A stretch of 64,000 nt of DNA from Salinithrix halophila (GTDB lineage Bacteria; Bacillota; Bacilli; Thermoactinomycetales; DSM-45169), in assembly GCF_042650125.1 (NCBI RefSeq), contig NZ_JBHSAP010000007.1, positions 248,001-312,000 on the forward strand. Direction: 5' to 3'. Shown piece by piece: positions 52,408 through 60,419 of this stretch. The notes below the pieces were generated by a model, which was given only the letters and a program-made list of their open reading frames with translations, had not been told where the DNA came from and searched no databases. Numbering within the stretch: the stretch's first letter is position 1; each line of letters starts with the position of its first letter. The position numbers were made by a program, and so were the translations under genes.

Positions 52408-53748
52408 CTACCGGTTCACACCTGTCGACATGCCACCCCGCCGATCTAGGACGCGAGCCGCTTTGCCTTCACTGCGGGGGAGGCTGCGGGGTTCCAAGAA
52501 GCGTACCTCTGTTGTCACCCCCAGGGCATCCTTCAACAGGCTCTGCAGGTGGCTGTTCAGCCGGCCGTAATGCTCGGTGCCCGGGTCAAAGGTGCCGCCG
52601 ACGGTCGCGGCAAACGCCTGGGACACTTCCACCTCTAGGGTCAAACAGTCCAGGGAACCTTCCCGGGTGACGACCAGCCGGTAGTGGGGAGAAAGCTCCA
52701 TCAACCCCAGCACGACTGCTTCCATTTCCGACGGAAAAACATTCACCCCTCGGATGATCAACATGTCGTCAAGCCGCCCTTTAATACGGGACATCCGGGC
52801 ATGGGTACGCCCACAACAACAAGGTTCCCGGGACAGGGACGCGATGTCGCCGGTTCGGTAGCGGAGAACGGGGAAAGCCTCTTTGGTGAGGGTGGTAAAG
52901 ACCAGTTCCCCGTATTTCCCTTCGGGTAACATCTTCCCTGTCTCGGGATCAATCACCTGAGGCAAGAAATGATCTTCGGCGATGTGGAGACCGTCCTTTC
53001 CCTCCCAACACTCCATCGACACACCTGGACCGACCACTTCCGACAATCCATAGATATCGAGGGCTTTGATCCCCCATGTTTCCTCCAGGGTCCTCCGCAT
53101 CGCTTCCGACCAAGGCTCCGCGCCAAAAATGCCGTATTCGACCGAGCTCCTCTTCGGATCCACTCCCTTCTCCTCCATGGCTTCGGCCAAACTGAGAATG
53201 AACGAGGGTGTTCCGGCGATCCCCCGGGGCTGGAAATCCTGAATGAGCATAACCTGGCGGGAACGGTTACCCCCGGACACGGGAACCGTTGTCGCTCCCA
53301 GACGTTCAGCTCCGTAATGCATACCCAGCCCGCCGGTGAATAATCCGTACCCGTATGCATTGTGGAAAACATCTCCCGGTCGGCCTCCTGCGATCACGAT
53401 CGCCCGTGCACAGACCTCCGCCCACCGGTCGATGTCCCCCTTTGTGTAGCCGACTACCGTCGGTTTTCCCCGGGTCCCCGAGGATCCGTGAATGCGGGCC
53501 ACTTCTTCCCGATTGACGGCAAAAAATCCAAAAGGGTACTGGTCCCGCAGGTCCGATTTGCGGGTAAAGGGCAGTTTTTCGAGGTCCGCCAGGCTTCGGA
53601 TCGAGTCCGGCCGCAGGTTGAGGCCGTCTAGTTTTTCACGGTAGAAAGGAACCCGGTGCCAGACCCGTTCCACCGTCTCTCTCAGGCGCTCCAGCTGCAA
53701 CTCCTCCAGCTTCTCTCGTGGGCACGTTTCCACATCCCGTTGAAACAA
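52408..53748 (-). CDS. paaK: Phenylacetate-CoA ligase
   Basis: A 446-residue adenylate-forming enzyme that activates phenylacetate with ATP and CoA, the entry step. The ATP-binding loop is IHGSSGTRGKPTVVGYT, and the downstream IFGAEPWSEAMRR and YGLSEVVGPGVS motifs are specific for PaaK. Length is as in E. coli. TTG start with GGGAGGGAG. Confidence 0.95.
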   Translation of the reverse strand: MFQRDVETCPREKLEELQLERLRETVERVWHRVPFYREKLDGLNLRPDSIRSLADLEKLPFTRKSDLRDQYPFGFFAVNREEVARIHGSSGTRGKPTVVGYTKGDIDRWAEVCARAIVIAGGRPGDVFHNAYGYGLFTGGLGMHYGAERLGATTVPVSGGNRSRQVMLIQDFQPRGIAGTPSFILSLAEAMEEKGVDPKRSSVEYGIFGAEPWSEAMRRTLEETWGIKALDIYGLSEVVGPGVSMECWEGKDGLHIAEDHFLPQVIDPETGKMLPEGKYGELVFTTLTKEAFPVLRYRTGDIASLSREPCCCGRTHARMSRIKGRLDDMLIIRGVNVFPSEMEAVVLGLMELSPHYRLVVTREGSLDCLTLEVEVSQAFAATVGGTFDPGTEHYGRLNSHLQSLLKDALGVTTEVRFLEPRSLPRSEGKAARVLDRRGGMSTGVNR

Positions 53749-53799
53749 AAGAGCTCCCTCCCTTTGTCAGCCGGATCTCTCCTTCAGCATGTCGGCCCC

Positions 53800-54279
53800 T
53801 TAAACCGGCTTCATCCCCTCGAAGGGTTGGTTGCACTGTCGGCAGTAGAAGATGGACCGGCAAGCCGTGGGACCGAACAGGTTGTGAATGGCGCCCTCTC
53901 CCGCTCCGCAGTATGGACAGTCCGGAATGATGTCGAAGGGACCGGTAACCCGCTCCTTCGGCGGTGCGATCCCGAATCCTTCCAATTTGCGCCTTCCTTC
54001 CGGTGTAATCCGGTCACTGGTCCAGGGCGGATCCATGACAAAATCAACCACCACCCGCTCCACCCCATCCAACTGTCCCAGCCGTTTTTCCACTCCTCCC
54101 CGGATCATATCCAGGGCGGGACAGCCAACAAACGTCGGGGTTAACTCGACGTGCACCGTCCCCTTCTTCTGCTGCGCTCGTGTCACGATCCCCAGCTCCA
54201 AGATGCTGACCGTAGGAATCTCCGGATCCTTCACCTCTTGGAGCACTTCCCGCAATCGCGGGTCTACGGCATCCACCAT
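53800..54279 (-). CDS. paaD: Phenylacetate-CoA oxygenase accessory protein PaaD (MIP18/DUF59)
   Basis: A 159-residue protein. The N-terminal DUF59 domain carries DPEIPTVSILELGIV and the reactive CPALDMI; the C-terminal zinc-ribbon has CPYCG and CRQC. It assembles or matures the iron-containing oxygenase. ATG 54279 with AAGGGGGG. Confidence 0.92.
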   Translation of the reverse strand: MVDAVDPRLREVLQEVKDPEIPTVSILELGIVTRAQQKKGTVHVELTPTFVGCPALDMIRGGVEKRLGQLDGVERVVVDFVMDPPWTSDRITPEGRRKLEGFGIAPPKERVTGPFDIIPDCPYCGAGEGAIHNLFGPTACRSIFYCRQCNQPFEGMKPV

Positions 54280-54292
54280 CGGGAGTCCCCCC

Positions 54293-55090
54293 TTACCACC
54301 GGGCCGCCGGATCTGTGGCATAAACCTCTGACAGAGTGGCTAACAGCTCCTCCAGCTGCGGGGTGTGCTCTCCCAAACGCCCATCCTGGGCAGGGGCTGG
54401 GATCTCTCCAGGCCACACCAGCCCCGCCGTCGTAAAGGCTGGGCGCACCCGTTCCTCCCATCGACGCTGGAGCTCGGCGGAACCGCAAGCGATAATCCCT
54501 TCCCTAAGGAGAGTCTCTTCTCGCAATCCCAGGGAAAATAGATCCCCTAAACGGGGCCATAACTCTTGAGCCGCCCGGTTTAGCCTTTCTCTCGCCTCCC
54601 CTCCCGCCGTCCCCAGCCGTGTGAACCAAAGATGGAGATGAAGGTGGTGATAATGCTCTTCCCGGCGGATTTTGGCCACTCCACGAGCCAGCGGTTGATA
54701 GCTGGACTCTGCCAATGCTTCCAAGCGCACACCGTCGAAGGTATCATAGAAGAAATGGCGGGCGATGGTCCGGGCCCAGTCTCCGTTGTCCTCTTCCGTC
54801 AGAAGAGCGTTCTTTCGCTCTCTAGCCTTCCGACAGAAGGCTAGGGCATCAGCGCTGTCTCCCCCTTCCAGCTCAGCCAAGCGTTCATAGAAAAAAGCAG
54901 AATGCCCCACCTCATCCTGGGCAATCGAACTAAAGGCAACATCTTCTTCGATGTCCGGCGCCAGGCCGAGCCATTCCGAATCCCTGTGGCCGATACAAAG
55001 CTCATCATCTGCCAGCTGATACAGAAGGTCAGCCAGTGCTTTCCGGTATGCCGGGGAAATCGTAGAATCGGCTGTATCATGCACTTTCAT
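54293..55090 (-). CDS. paaC: Phenylacetyl-CoA epoxidase subunit PaaC
   Basis: A 265-residue ferritin-like structural subunit. IAQDEVGHSAFFYERL and RREEHYHHLHLHLWF are conserved. It pairs with PaaA in the multicomponent oxygenase forming ring-1,2-epoxyphenylacetyl-CoA. ATG with TTGGAGTG upstream. Confidence 0.95.
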   Translation of the reverse strand: MKVHDTADSTISPAYRKALADLLYQLADDELCIGHRDSEWLGLAPDIEEDVAFSSIAQDEVGHSAFFYERLAELEGGDSADALAFCRKARERKNALLTEEDNGDWARTIARHFFYDTFDGVRLEALAESSYQPLARGVAKIRREEHYHHLHLHLWFTRLGTAGGEARERLNRAAQELWPRLGDLFSLGLREETLLREGIIACGSAELQRRWEERVRPAFTTAGLVWPGEIPAPAQDGRLGEHTPQLEELLATLSEVYATDPAARW

Positions 55091-55122
55091 CGGCGGTCAC
55101 TCCAACTTTAGTGTAATCGCTT

Positions 55123-55488
55123 TCATTTCTTCGCCCCCGCGGATGTTCCGTGCAGGTCTTCGACGATCTCTTCCAATTTCAGAGCCCGCTCCCGGTACAT
55201 TCGCCACAACCGCCCGTTTTCCGGGTAACCGCTTGGCTCCCGATATTTCCGATCCATCTCTCGAGCGAACCAGTCTGGATCGTCATAAGGCGTTGCGTAT
55301 ACATGCCCCCGCGGGACAACCCAAATGTTGACTCCCTGGTCCCGGCGCAGAAAATTTTCCCGTGCCGTCTGCAACGCCACGTCGGGAGAAGGAGCGACTA
55401 CACTTCCCACGTGAACATGATAGTCCGCCTGGGTTTTCTGAACGAATACCTCAAATACGTCATACTCCTCCTGGATCCGCTTGTCCAT
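55123..55488 (-). CDS. paaB: Phenylacetyl-CoA epoxidase subunit PaaB
   Basis: A 121-residue small subunit that bridges the PaaAC heterodimers. YDVFEVFVQKTQADYHVHVG and the DVALQTARENFLRR stretch are diagnostic. ATG 55488 is preceded by AAAGGAGGGG. Confidence 0.94.
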   Translation of the reverse strand: MDKRIQEEYDVFEVFVQKTQADYHVHVGSVVAPSPDVALQTARENFLRRDQGVNIWVVPRGHVYATPYDDPDWFAREMDRKYREPSGYPENGRLWRMYRERALKLEEIVEDLHGTSAGAKK

Positions 55489-55508
55489 CTTTCTCCCCTC
55501 CTTTCCTC

Positions 55509-56456
55509 TCAGACCGCCGGGGAGGGTTCCTCGGATCGAGAACACACCATCGCTTCCCGCACCCAGCGCTGCTCCTCGTGGGCAAACCGGCGCAGACCGA
55601 TGCGTTCCATGGATTTGGGCCCTTTGTTTTCCTTGACGATGTCACCGAATCTCTCCCAGTCGGGTTGCGTCCAGATCCAGCATCCTTCCTTTTCTTCATA
55701 GCGCAGGTGTGGATCCGGGATGGTCAGGCCCAAGGATCGGATGCGGGGAATATACTTATGAAAAAATTGCTGGCGCAGCTCTTCATTGGTCTTAGACCGG
55801 ATCCCGTAATCGATCATGCGCTGTGCGGAGGGCGTCACCTCCACCGGGCCGAAGAAGAAGAGCAGGGATTCCCACCAACGGTCCAGAGATTCTTGCAGCA
55901 TACGGCGTTGTTCCTCTGTCCCCCCGGCCAAGGCGAGGATGATGTTCTCCCCGTGCTGCATGTGAAAACTTTCCTCGGCACAGATGCGCTTCAACACCCG
56001 GGCATAAGGTCCGTAAGAGGTATGAAGAAGTGCCGCCTGGTTGATGATCGCCGCTCCGTCTACCAGCCATCCGATCACACCGGCATCTGCCCAGGTGGGG
56101 GCTTCCATGTGGAACACATTGTGGAACTTAACACGGCCCTGGATTACATCGGTCACCAGATCTTCCCGCGTCTTGCCGAGAGGCGCCGCCAGGTCTTCCG
56201 CCACCCGAAGCAGGAGTTGACCGTGCCCCATCTCATCCTGCACCTTAGCCATGATGGCAAGTTTTCGTTTCAGGGTGGGAGCCCTGGGCACCCATTCTTT
56301 CTCTGGCAGCGCCCCCATGATTTCACTCACTCCGTGCATGTGAATCAGTTTCAGGACGAGCTTTCGGTACTCGTCGGGCATCCAATCCGTCGCCTCGATC
56401 TTTTCCCCCCGCTGGATCCGTTCTATAAACCTCCTATGGCGTTCTTCCTCCGTCAC
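55509..56456 (-). CDS. paaA: Phenylacetyl-CoA epoxidase catalytic subunit PaaA
   Basis: A 315-residue di-iron oxygenase subunit. Ferritin-like iron ligands are visible in KVQDEMGHGQLLLR and ICAEESFHMQHGE. GTG 56456 has GGGGGAG six bases upstream and overlaps the end of the tetR-type regulator gene by 23 bases, so regulator and operon are one transcript. No paaE reductase gene is seen in the operon, so the electron donor is encoded elsewhere. Confidence 0.95.
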   Translation of the reverse strand: MTEEERHRRFIERIQRGEKIEATDWMPDEYRKLVLKLIHMHGVSEIMGALPEKEWVPRAPTLKRKLAIMAKVQDEMGHGQLLLRVAEDLAAPLGKTREDLVTDVIQGRVKFHNVFHMEAPTWADAGVIGWLVDGAAIINQAALLHTSYGPYARVLKRICAEESFHMQHGENIILALAGGTEEQRRMLQESLDRWWESLLFFFGPVEVTPSAQRMIDYGIRSKTNEELRQQFFHKYIPRIRSLGLTIPDPHLRYEEKEGCWIWTQPDWERFGDIVKENKGPKSMERIGLRRFAHEEQRWVREAMVCSRSEEPSPAV

Positions 56457-57045
56457 CACTGTCTCCCCCTTTCCCACTATCCAGTCCAGCAAGCAGAATC
56501 GCTGCAAACCGCTCGGCCACTTCTTCCGGTGATTGGGCACCCTGCGGGTTATACCACTGGTACAACCCATTCATGGCAGAGAGGATCAGCAGGCGGGCAA
56601 ATTTTTCGTCTTCTAGATGGAAACTCCCCTTCTGCTCTCCCTCGTCCAATAGGCGTCCCCACAGGTCTTCGTATTCGTCGCGTTTCACCTGGATGCAGGC
56701 CCGCCGCTCTCTTGTAAGCGCTTTCCATTCGTGAAAAAAGACCGTCGCCGCCTCCAGATTATCGGCGATCACCCGCACATGAGCTACCATCGCCTGACGC
56801 AACTTGGTGACTGGATCCTCATCCCCGTCTACAATCGGGCGAAGAGACTTCAGAAACAAATCGGCTCCCCTGTCGGTAATCTCAAACAAAAGATCTTCCT
56901 TGGAATCGATGTGGGCGTAAAGGCTACCGGACAAAATGCCGCTGGCCTCCGAGATGTCCCGGATCGTCGTCCCGTGATATCCCTTGCTGCGAAAGAGTTG
57001 ACTGGCTTTTTCGAGAATCTGTTCTTTCCGTCCGATCCTGGGCAT
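56434..57045 (-). CDS. TetR family regulator of the phenylacetate operon (PaaR-like)
   Basis: A 203-residue repressor. The N-terminal TetR HTH is ILEKASQLFRSKGYHGTTIR followed by DISEASGILSGSLYAHI; the C-terminal part is a ligand-binding domain, in such operons usually sensing phenylacetyl-CoA. It is first in the operon, directly behind the promoter and palindrome at 57078-57125, so autoregulation is likely. ATG 57045 preferred over GTG 57054 by ribosome-binding spacing. Confidence 0.88.
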   Translation of the reverse strand: MPRIGRKEQILEKASQLFRSKGYHGTTIRDISEASGILSGSLYAHIDSKEDLLFEITDRGADLFLKSLRPIVDGDEDPVTKLRQAMVAHVRVIADNLEAATVFFHEWKALTRERRACIQVKRDEYEDLWGRLLDEGEQKGSFHLEDEKFARLLILSAMNGLYQWYNPQGAQSPEEVAERFAAILLAGLDSGKGGDSGDGGRTP

Positions 57046-57077
57046 TTCCCTCACCCTTTACCGCGCGCCCCTCAAAA

Positions 57078-57087
57078 CAAGCGCTTG
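57078..57087. promoter_or_regulatory. Palindromic operator candidate for the TetR regulator
   Basis: Perfect 10-base palindrome CAAGCGCTTG, with partial extension (AAGCAAGCGCTTGTTT on the minus strand). It lies just downstream of the -10 box, where a TetR repressor would block transcription. Confidence 0.55.
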
Positions 57088-57096
57088 CTTGGGTTT

Positions 57097-57125
57097 AGGA
57101 TATAAAAATCCCGTAACGTTGTCAA
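57097..57125 (-). promoter_or_regulatory. Promoter of the phenylacetate operon
   Basis: On the minus strand TTGACA (plus 57120-57125), 17-base spacer, TATCCT (plus 57097-57102). Confidence 0.7.
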
Positions 57126-57249
57126 TGATCAGATTATTAATCGATTACAGAAAAGAAAGCGTTGTCAATCGCCTGCCCCATCTGATATCGTAAAGGTACA
57201 GAGAACTTGTCACGAAATGTTCACATACTTAGAGGAAAGGGTGTCATCC

Positions 57250-57450
57250 ATGCCCGGATCGCTAATTCTCTTTGGTGTTATCATCTACCTTCTATTTATG
57301 ACCTTCATGATCATCGTCCTAGGACGTGCCGTTCTTACCGAACACCGTGATCAAGTCGCCCGAGAAGAAACAGTCCGATGGCAGATACGTACCACCAAAA
57401 AGAAATCGCTTACATCCAGACGACGGACTGCTCGTCAACCAGTTTCCTGA
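57250..57450 (+). CDS. Small single-pass membrane protein
   Basis: A 66-residue protein: membrane helix ILFGVIIYLLFMTFMIIVLG, then a basic, arginine-rich cytoplasmic tail. ATG 57250 with AAAGGGTG; an upstream in-frame start at 57217 lacks one. No family. Divergent from the paa operon and followed by its own terminator. Confidence 0.55.
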   Translation: MPGSLILFGVIIYLLFMTFMIIVLGRAVLTEHRDQVAREETVRWQIRTTKKKSLTSRRRTARQPVS

Positions 57451-57472
57451 ATAAAATAAGCCCCGAAAAAAG

Positions 57473-57520
57473 AAAAACATCCGGTCTCTTGCTTATAGGC
57501 GCTGAGGCCGGATGTTTTTG
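57473..57520 (+). terminator. Terminator of the small membrane protein gene
   Basis: AAAAACATCCGG pairs with CCGGATGTTTTT across a ~22-base loop, followed by GTGTGG. Confidence 0.8.
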
Positions 57521-57674
57521 TGTGGATTGTTGATTTTATGTAAATATTTTCATTTATTTCATCTATTTTAACTATTCAGTTGTATGTAAATTTTACTTCT
57601 TATTCCATTTGCATGGACTTATTCTGCTTATTTGAATATAATTACCTTTGAATCCAACAATTGGAGTGATGTAA

Positions 57675-58142
57675 ATGAAAGCCCTTCGATGGACCCTGTC
57701 ATTTTTGGTCGCTGCAGTGATGGCTACGGGACTTCAAACGGAAGCCTTCGCGACTTCCGGCAAAGAAGCCGCCCCCGTTCCTCCAAAGGTTAATCCAGTG
57801 GATGGGCAGGTCGTTCCCTATCAAATCGAATCCCTGGATAATCTCCCTTCTGAGGTCAAAAGTGAAGTCAATCGATTCAAACAGAAACAAATCAGCGGAT
57901 TTACTCCAGTCAAAATCGGCGGAAAAACCTATGTCATCCTCTCTCTCGGCCTTCGGCCCACAAGCGGTTACGACCTCGAGTTGCTTCAAGCCATCCGGCA
58001 CGGTTCTTCGATCTTGATCTGGACCCGGGAGATTAGGCCTTCTGAGGATGAATTCGTCGCCCCTGTTCTGACGACCCCTGTGAAAGTCATCTCTTTCAAG
58101 GGACAAGGCCAATCGGATTTCTATTGGGTTTGGTCAGAGTAA
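57675..58142 (+). CDS. Secreted PrcB-domain protein
   Basis: A 155-residue exported protein. The signal peptide is LSFLVAAVMATGLQTEAFA (residues ~8-26). The C-terminal PrcB-like domain shows LSLGLRPTSGYDLELLQ and FVAPVLTTPVKVISF. PrcB is a subunit of the treponemal dentilisin protease complex; the domain recurs in Bacillales as a stand-alone secreted protein of unknown role. ATG with TTGGAGTG. A terminator separates it from the RiPP cluster. Confidence 0.85.
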   Translation: MKALRWTLSFLVAAVMATGLQTEAFATSGKEAAPVPPKVNPVDGQVVPYQIESLDNLPSEVKSEVNRFKQKQISGFTPVKIGGKTYVILSLGLRPTSGYDLELLQAIRHGSSILIWTREIRPSEDEFVAPVLTTPVKVISFKGQGQSDFYWVWSE

Positions 58143-58153
58143 TCCTGCCCTTT

Positions 58154-58174
58154 GCCGCCGATGCGGCTTTTTTT
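58154..58174 (+). terminator. Terminator after the PrcB-domain gene
   Basis: GCCGC CGAT GCGGC hairpin followed by seven T. Confidence 0.9.
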
Positions 58175-58262
58175 GTTTGGAAATGCAGGAATTATTTTTA
58201 TTGCTTTCCAACTATTTTGTATTGTAAGATGGAGAGGAAGAAAAAGAGAGGGGGTGTTAAAT

Positions 58263-58376
58263 ATGGAAGATATCATCAAGGAATTAGAAGTGGTAGAAGC
58301 GGAAGAGTTGAAAGTGGGCAATGCCTTCCACGCCTTCCGTTTCACTGGAGCCGTCTCTGAAGAAGATGCCGAGTAA
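58263..58376 (+). CDS. Putative RiPP precursor peptide
   Basis: A 37-residue peptide with ATG 58263 behind GAGAGGGGG. The N-terminal ~17 residues are acidic and helical (MEDIIKELEVVEAEEL), a leader-like layout. The C-terminal ~20 carry the aromatic, basic segment GNAFHAFRFTG and an acidic tail SEEDAE. There are no Cys, Ser-rich or Thr-rich stretches, so classic lanthipeptide or thiopeptide chemistry is unlikely. It lies just ahead of B12 radical SAM, MNIO and arginase-like genes, separated from them by an attenuator-like hairpin; that is the typical RiPP precursor position. Status as a precursor is inferred from context and layout. Confidence 0.75.
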   Translation: MEDIIKELEVVEAEELKVGNAFHAFRFTGAVSEEDAE

Positions 58377-58402
58377 AAAAAAGATAGCATTTGAACCTTT
58401 TT

Positions 58403-58454
58403 AAAAGAAGTACTGCACATCCTATGCTTTTGTAGGCCAAGCAGTGCTTCTTTT
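58403..58454 (+). terminator. Attenuator-like hairpin between precursor and modification genes
   Basis: AAAAGAAGtaCTGC (58403-58416) pairs with GCAGtgCTTCTTTT (58441-58454), 12 matched pairs and a T-run. Such partial terminators raise precursor over enzyme expression in RiPP clusters. Confidence 0.75.
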
Positions 58455-58478
58455 ACCTTTCGTACAGAGGTGCTTTCC

Positions 58479-60419
58479 ATGAGAAAAGAATTTTTGCTCG
58501 TGTTCCCACCGATTACCGAAGCGCGCCTCTTTCCTTATTTAAGCCTTCCGATGATTACGGCTTATTTACGAACACACGGTGTGGATATCCGACAAAGGGA
58601 TTTTAATATCGAGTTGTGCCACCGTCTTTTCACAAAAGAAGCCCTCTTACGATACCTTGAGCTTTTTCCCTCCCCTCAAACCCTTCAGGAGCAATACCGG
58701 TGTGAAATGGCACGCTTCTTACTCAGCCACCAAAGCCGCCTTTCTCGGCATGTATTTGAAAAGGAGTGTGGTAGTAAGAAGGAGGCTCACAGGGATGTCC
58801 GTTTTGTCCGGCAGGGCATTGAACTCCTTTTGGAGGGCTCCCTGTTAAAAAGGGATTTCCTTTCCTTGGAGCAAATCGGGGAATTCGTGGAGCAATTCGA
58901 CCAATTAGATCCTTCGGATATCGCGGCAAACTTGCAGTATACCCTCCTCCGTGACGCAATCGAGGTGGAGCGACCCAAAGTTTTTGCGCTTTCAGTCGCC
59001 TATTACAGTCAACTGATGCCGTCATTACTCCTCGCAAAGTGGGTAAAGAACCTCCTTCCGGATTGTCAGGTTTTCATGGGAGGACAGCAAATCATGCTGC
59101 GTTATGAATCCCTGGTTGAAATCCCCGGCTTCCGAAAATATGTCGATGGTCTCGGGATCGCTGCGGGGGAAGAAACCATGTTGAAACTATCCCACTACTT
59201 AAAAGGTAAAGTGACGAAGGAAGAAGTACCCGATGCGCTTTGGTTGGACAAGGATGGAGATTGCCGGGGACCGCGCTCCCGATTCCACCTCATGGATGCC
59301 CCTCCACCTGATTTTTCCGATTTGCCCTACCAAAACTATCTGATGGAAGAAGTCAATCTATCGATCATTACTTGCGTCGGCTGCTACTGGGGAAGGTGTG
59401 CTTTTTGTTCCTACGGCAACCGTTCCCGCCAAGAAAAGAATTATCAGCAAAAAACCCCCGTACAGATTGCGGATGAATGCCAATGGCTTGTTGATACCTA
59501 TGGGGAAAAACGGATCAACTTCGTCGATGAAAATACCAACCTGCGCGTCGTCTTACGTGCCATGCGGATCCTCAACGAAAGGGGATATCAGATATCTTTC
59601 AGCACCCGAAACCGGTTTGAGGAGATCTTGCTGGATAAAGATTTCTGTCGTGAATTGCGTCAACGCGGGTGTGTGCTGATGTCGGTCGGATATGAAACGA
59701 TATCCCAGCGACTGCTCGATTTACTGGACAAGGGCGTTCAGGCAAAACACTACCAAAAAATCATTGATAACCTTCATGAGGTGAACCTTCCCCTCCGTCT
59801 CTCCATTATGGGGGGAATCGCGGACGAAACCTTTGAAGAAGTGAAAGAATCCGAGGAGTTTCTCCTTCGAAACGCGGACAAGATCGGCATTGATGTCATG
59901 CAAATGCTCGTTGCAGAACCGAAAACCTATCTATCCCAACACCCGGAAAAATACCGGATCCAGCTAAAAGAGGGAGACGGACTCCGAGGGAACAAGTTAT
60001 TGAATTACGGGATGGGGCGAATGGGCTTCGATTTCACTTATAGCGACGGAGATACCTTCGACCCGCGTCTACAACGCTTCATCCACATTTATGACCGAGT
60101 AAAACCTCTTAAAAACGATGAGCTCCCTCCAGAAAAGAGACGAAAAAAAGAAAGGAATGACGAGCTGGAACCACCCCTGGAATTACATCTCTATCCATGG
60201 GTGCGGGTATTAGAGGCTCCGGTGAAAAACCAAGAGGGCAACCATCGCTACCTGGCTGATCTCCTATGGCAGAACGTAGTCCGCTTAGCCCCGTTCATGG
60301 AGGTGGAAGGATCAGTTTTAAAAGTGGCTGATTCCCAGGATGGAAGGGTAAGCCAATTGCTTGTTCAATTGGCGGAGAAAGGGTTCGGAAAACGTCCCAA
60401 AAAGGAGGTTGGAGTATGA
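58479..60419 (+). CDS. B12-binding radical SAM RiPP-maturation protein
   Basis: A 646-residue protein. Residues ~1-240 look like a cobalamin-binding Rossmann domain (LLVFPPITEARLFPYLSLPM; VFMGGQQIML) without the DxHxxG base-off motif. Residues ~295-480 are a radical SAM domain with a cluster motif C302-x4-C307-x2-C310 and a further C299, followed by the SAM GGIADET-type glycine motif (MGGIADETFEEV). The remaining ~150 residues are an additional domain. B12 radical SAM enzymes in such clusters do C-methylation or C-C/thioether chemistry. ATG 58479 with AGAGG; it ends in an ATGA overlap with the MNIO gene. Confidence 0.9.
   Translation: MRKEFLLVFPPITEARLFPYLSLPMITAYLRTHGVDIRQRDFNIELCHRLFTKEALLRYLELFPSPQTLQEQYRCEMARFLLSHQSRLSRHVFEKECGSKKEAHRDVRFVRQGIELLLEGSLLKRDFLSLEQIGEFVEQFDQLDPSDIAANLQYTLLRDAIEVERPKVFALSVAYYSQLMPSLLLAKWVKNLLPDCQVFMGGQQIMLRYESLVEIPGFRKYVDGLGIAAGEETMLKLSHYLKGKVTKEEVPDALWLDKDGDCRGPRSRFHLMDAPPPDFSDLPYQNYLMEEVNLSIITCVGCYWGRCAFCSYGNRSRQEKNYQQKTPVQIADECQWLVDTYGEKRINFVDENTNLRVVLRAMRILNERGYQISFSTRNRFEEILLDKDFCRELRQRGCVLMSVGYETISQRLLDLLDKGVQAKHYQKIIDNLHEVNLPLRLSIMGGIADETFEEVKESEEFLLRNADKIGIDVMQMLVAEPKTYLSQHPEKYRIQLKEGDGLRGNKLLNYGMGRMGFDFTYSDGDTFDPRLQRFIHIYDRVKPLKNDELPPEKRRKKERNDELEPPLELHLYPWVRVLEAPVKNQEGNHRYLADLLWQNVVRLAPFMEVEGSVLKVADSQDGRVSQLLVQLAEKGFGKRPKKEVGV

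Noticed and set aside
55362..56717. A 451-codon plus-strand frame antisense to paaA, paaB and the TetR gene
   Set aside because: Shadow of GC-rich codons in confirmed genes on the other strand.
57675..58142. PrcB-domain protein as part of the RiPP cluster
   Set aside because: A clear terminator (58154-58174) separates it from the precursor gene; co-regulation is not supported.
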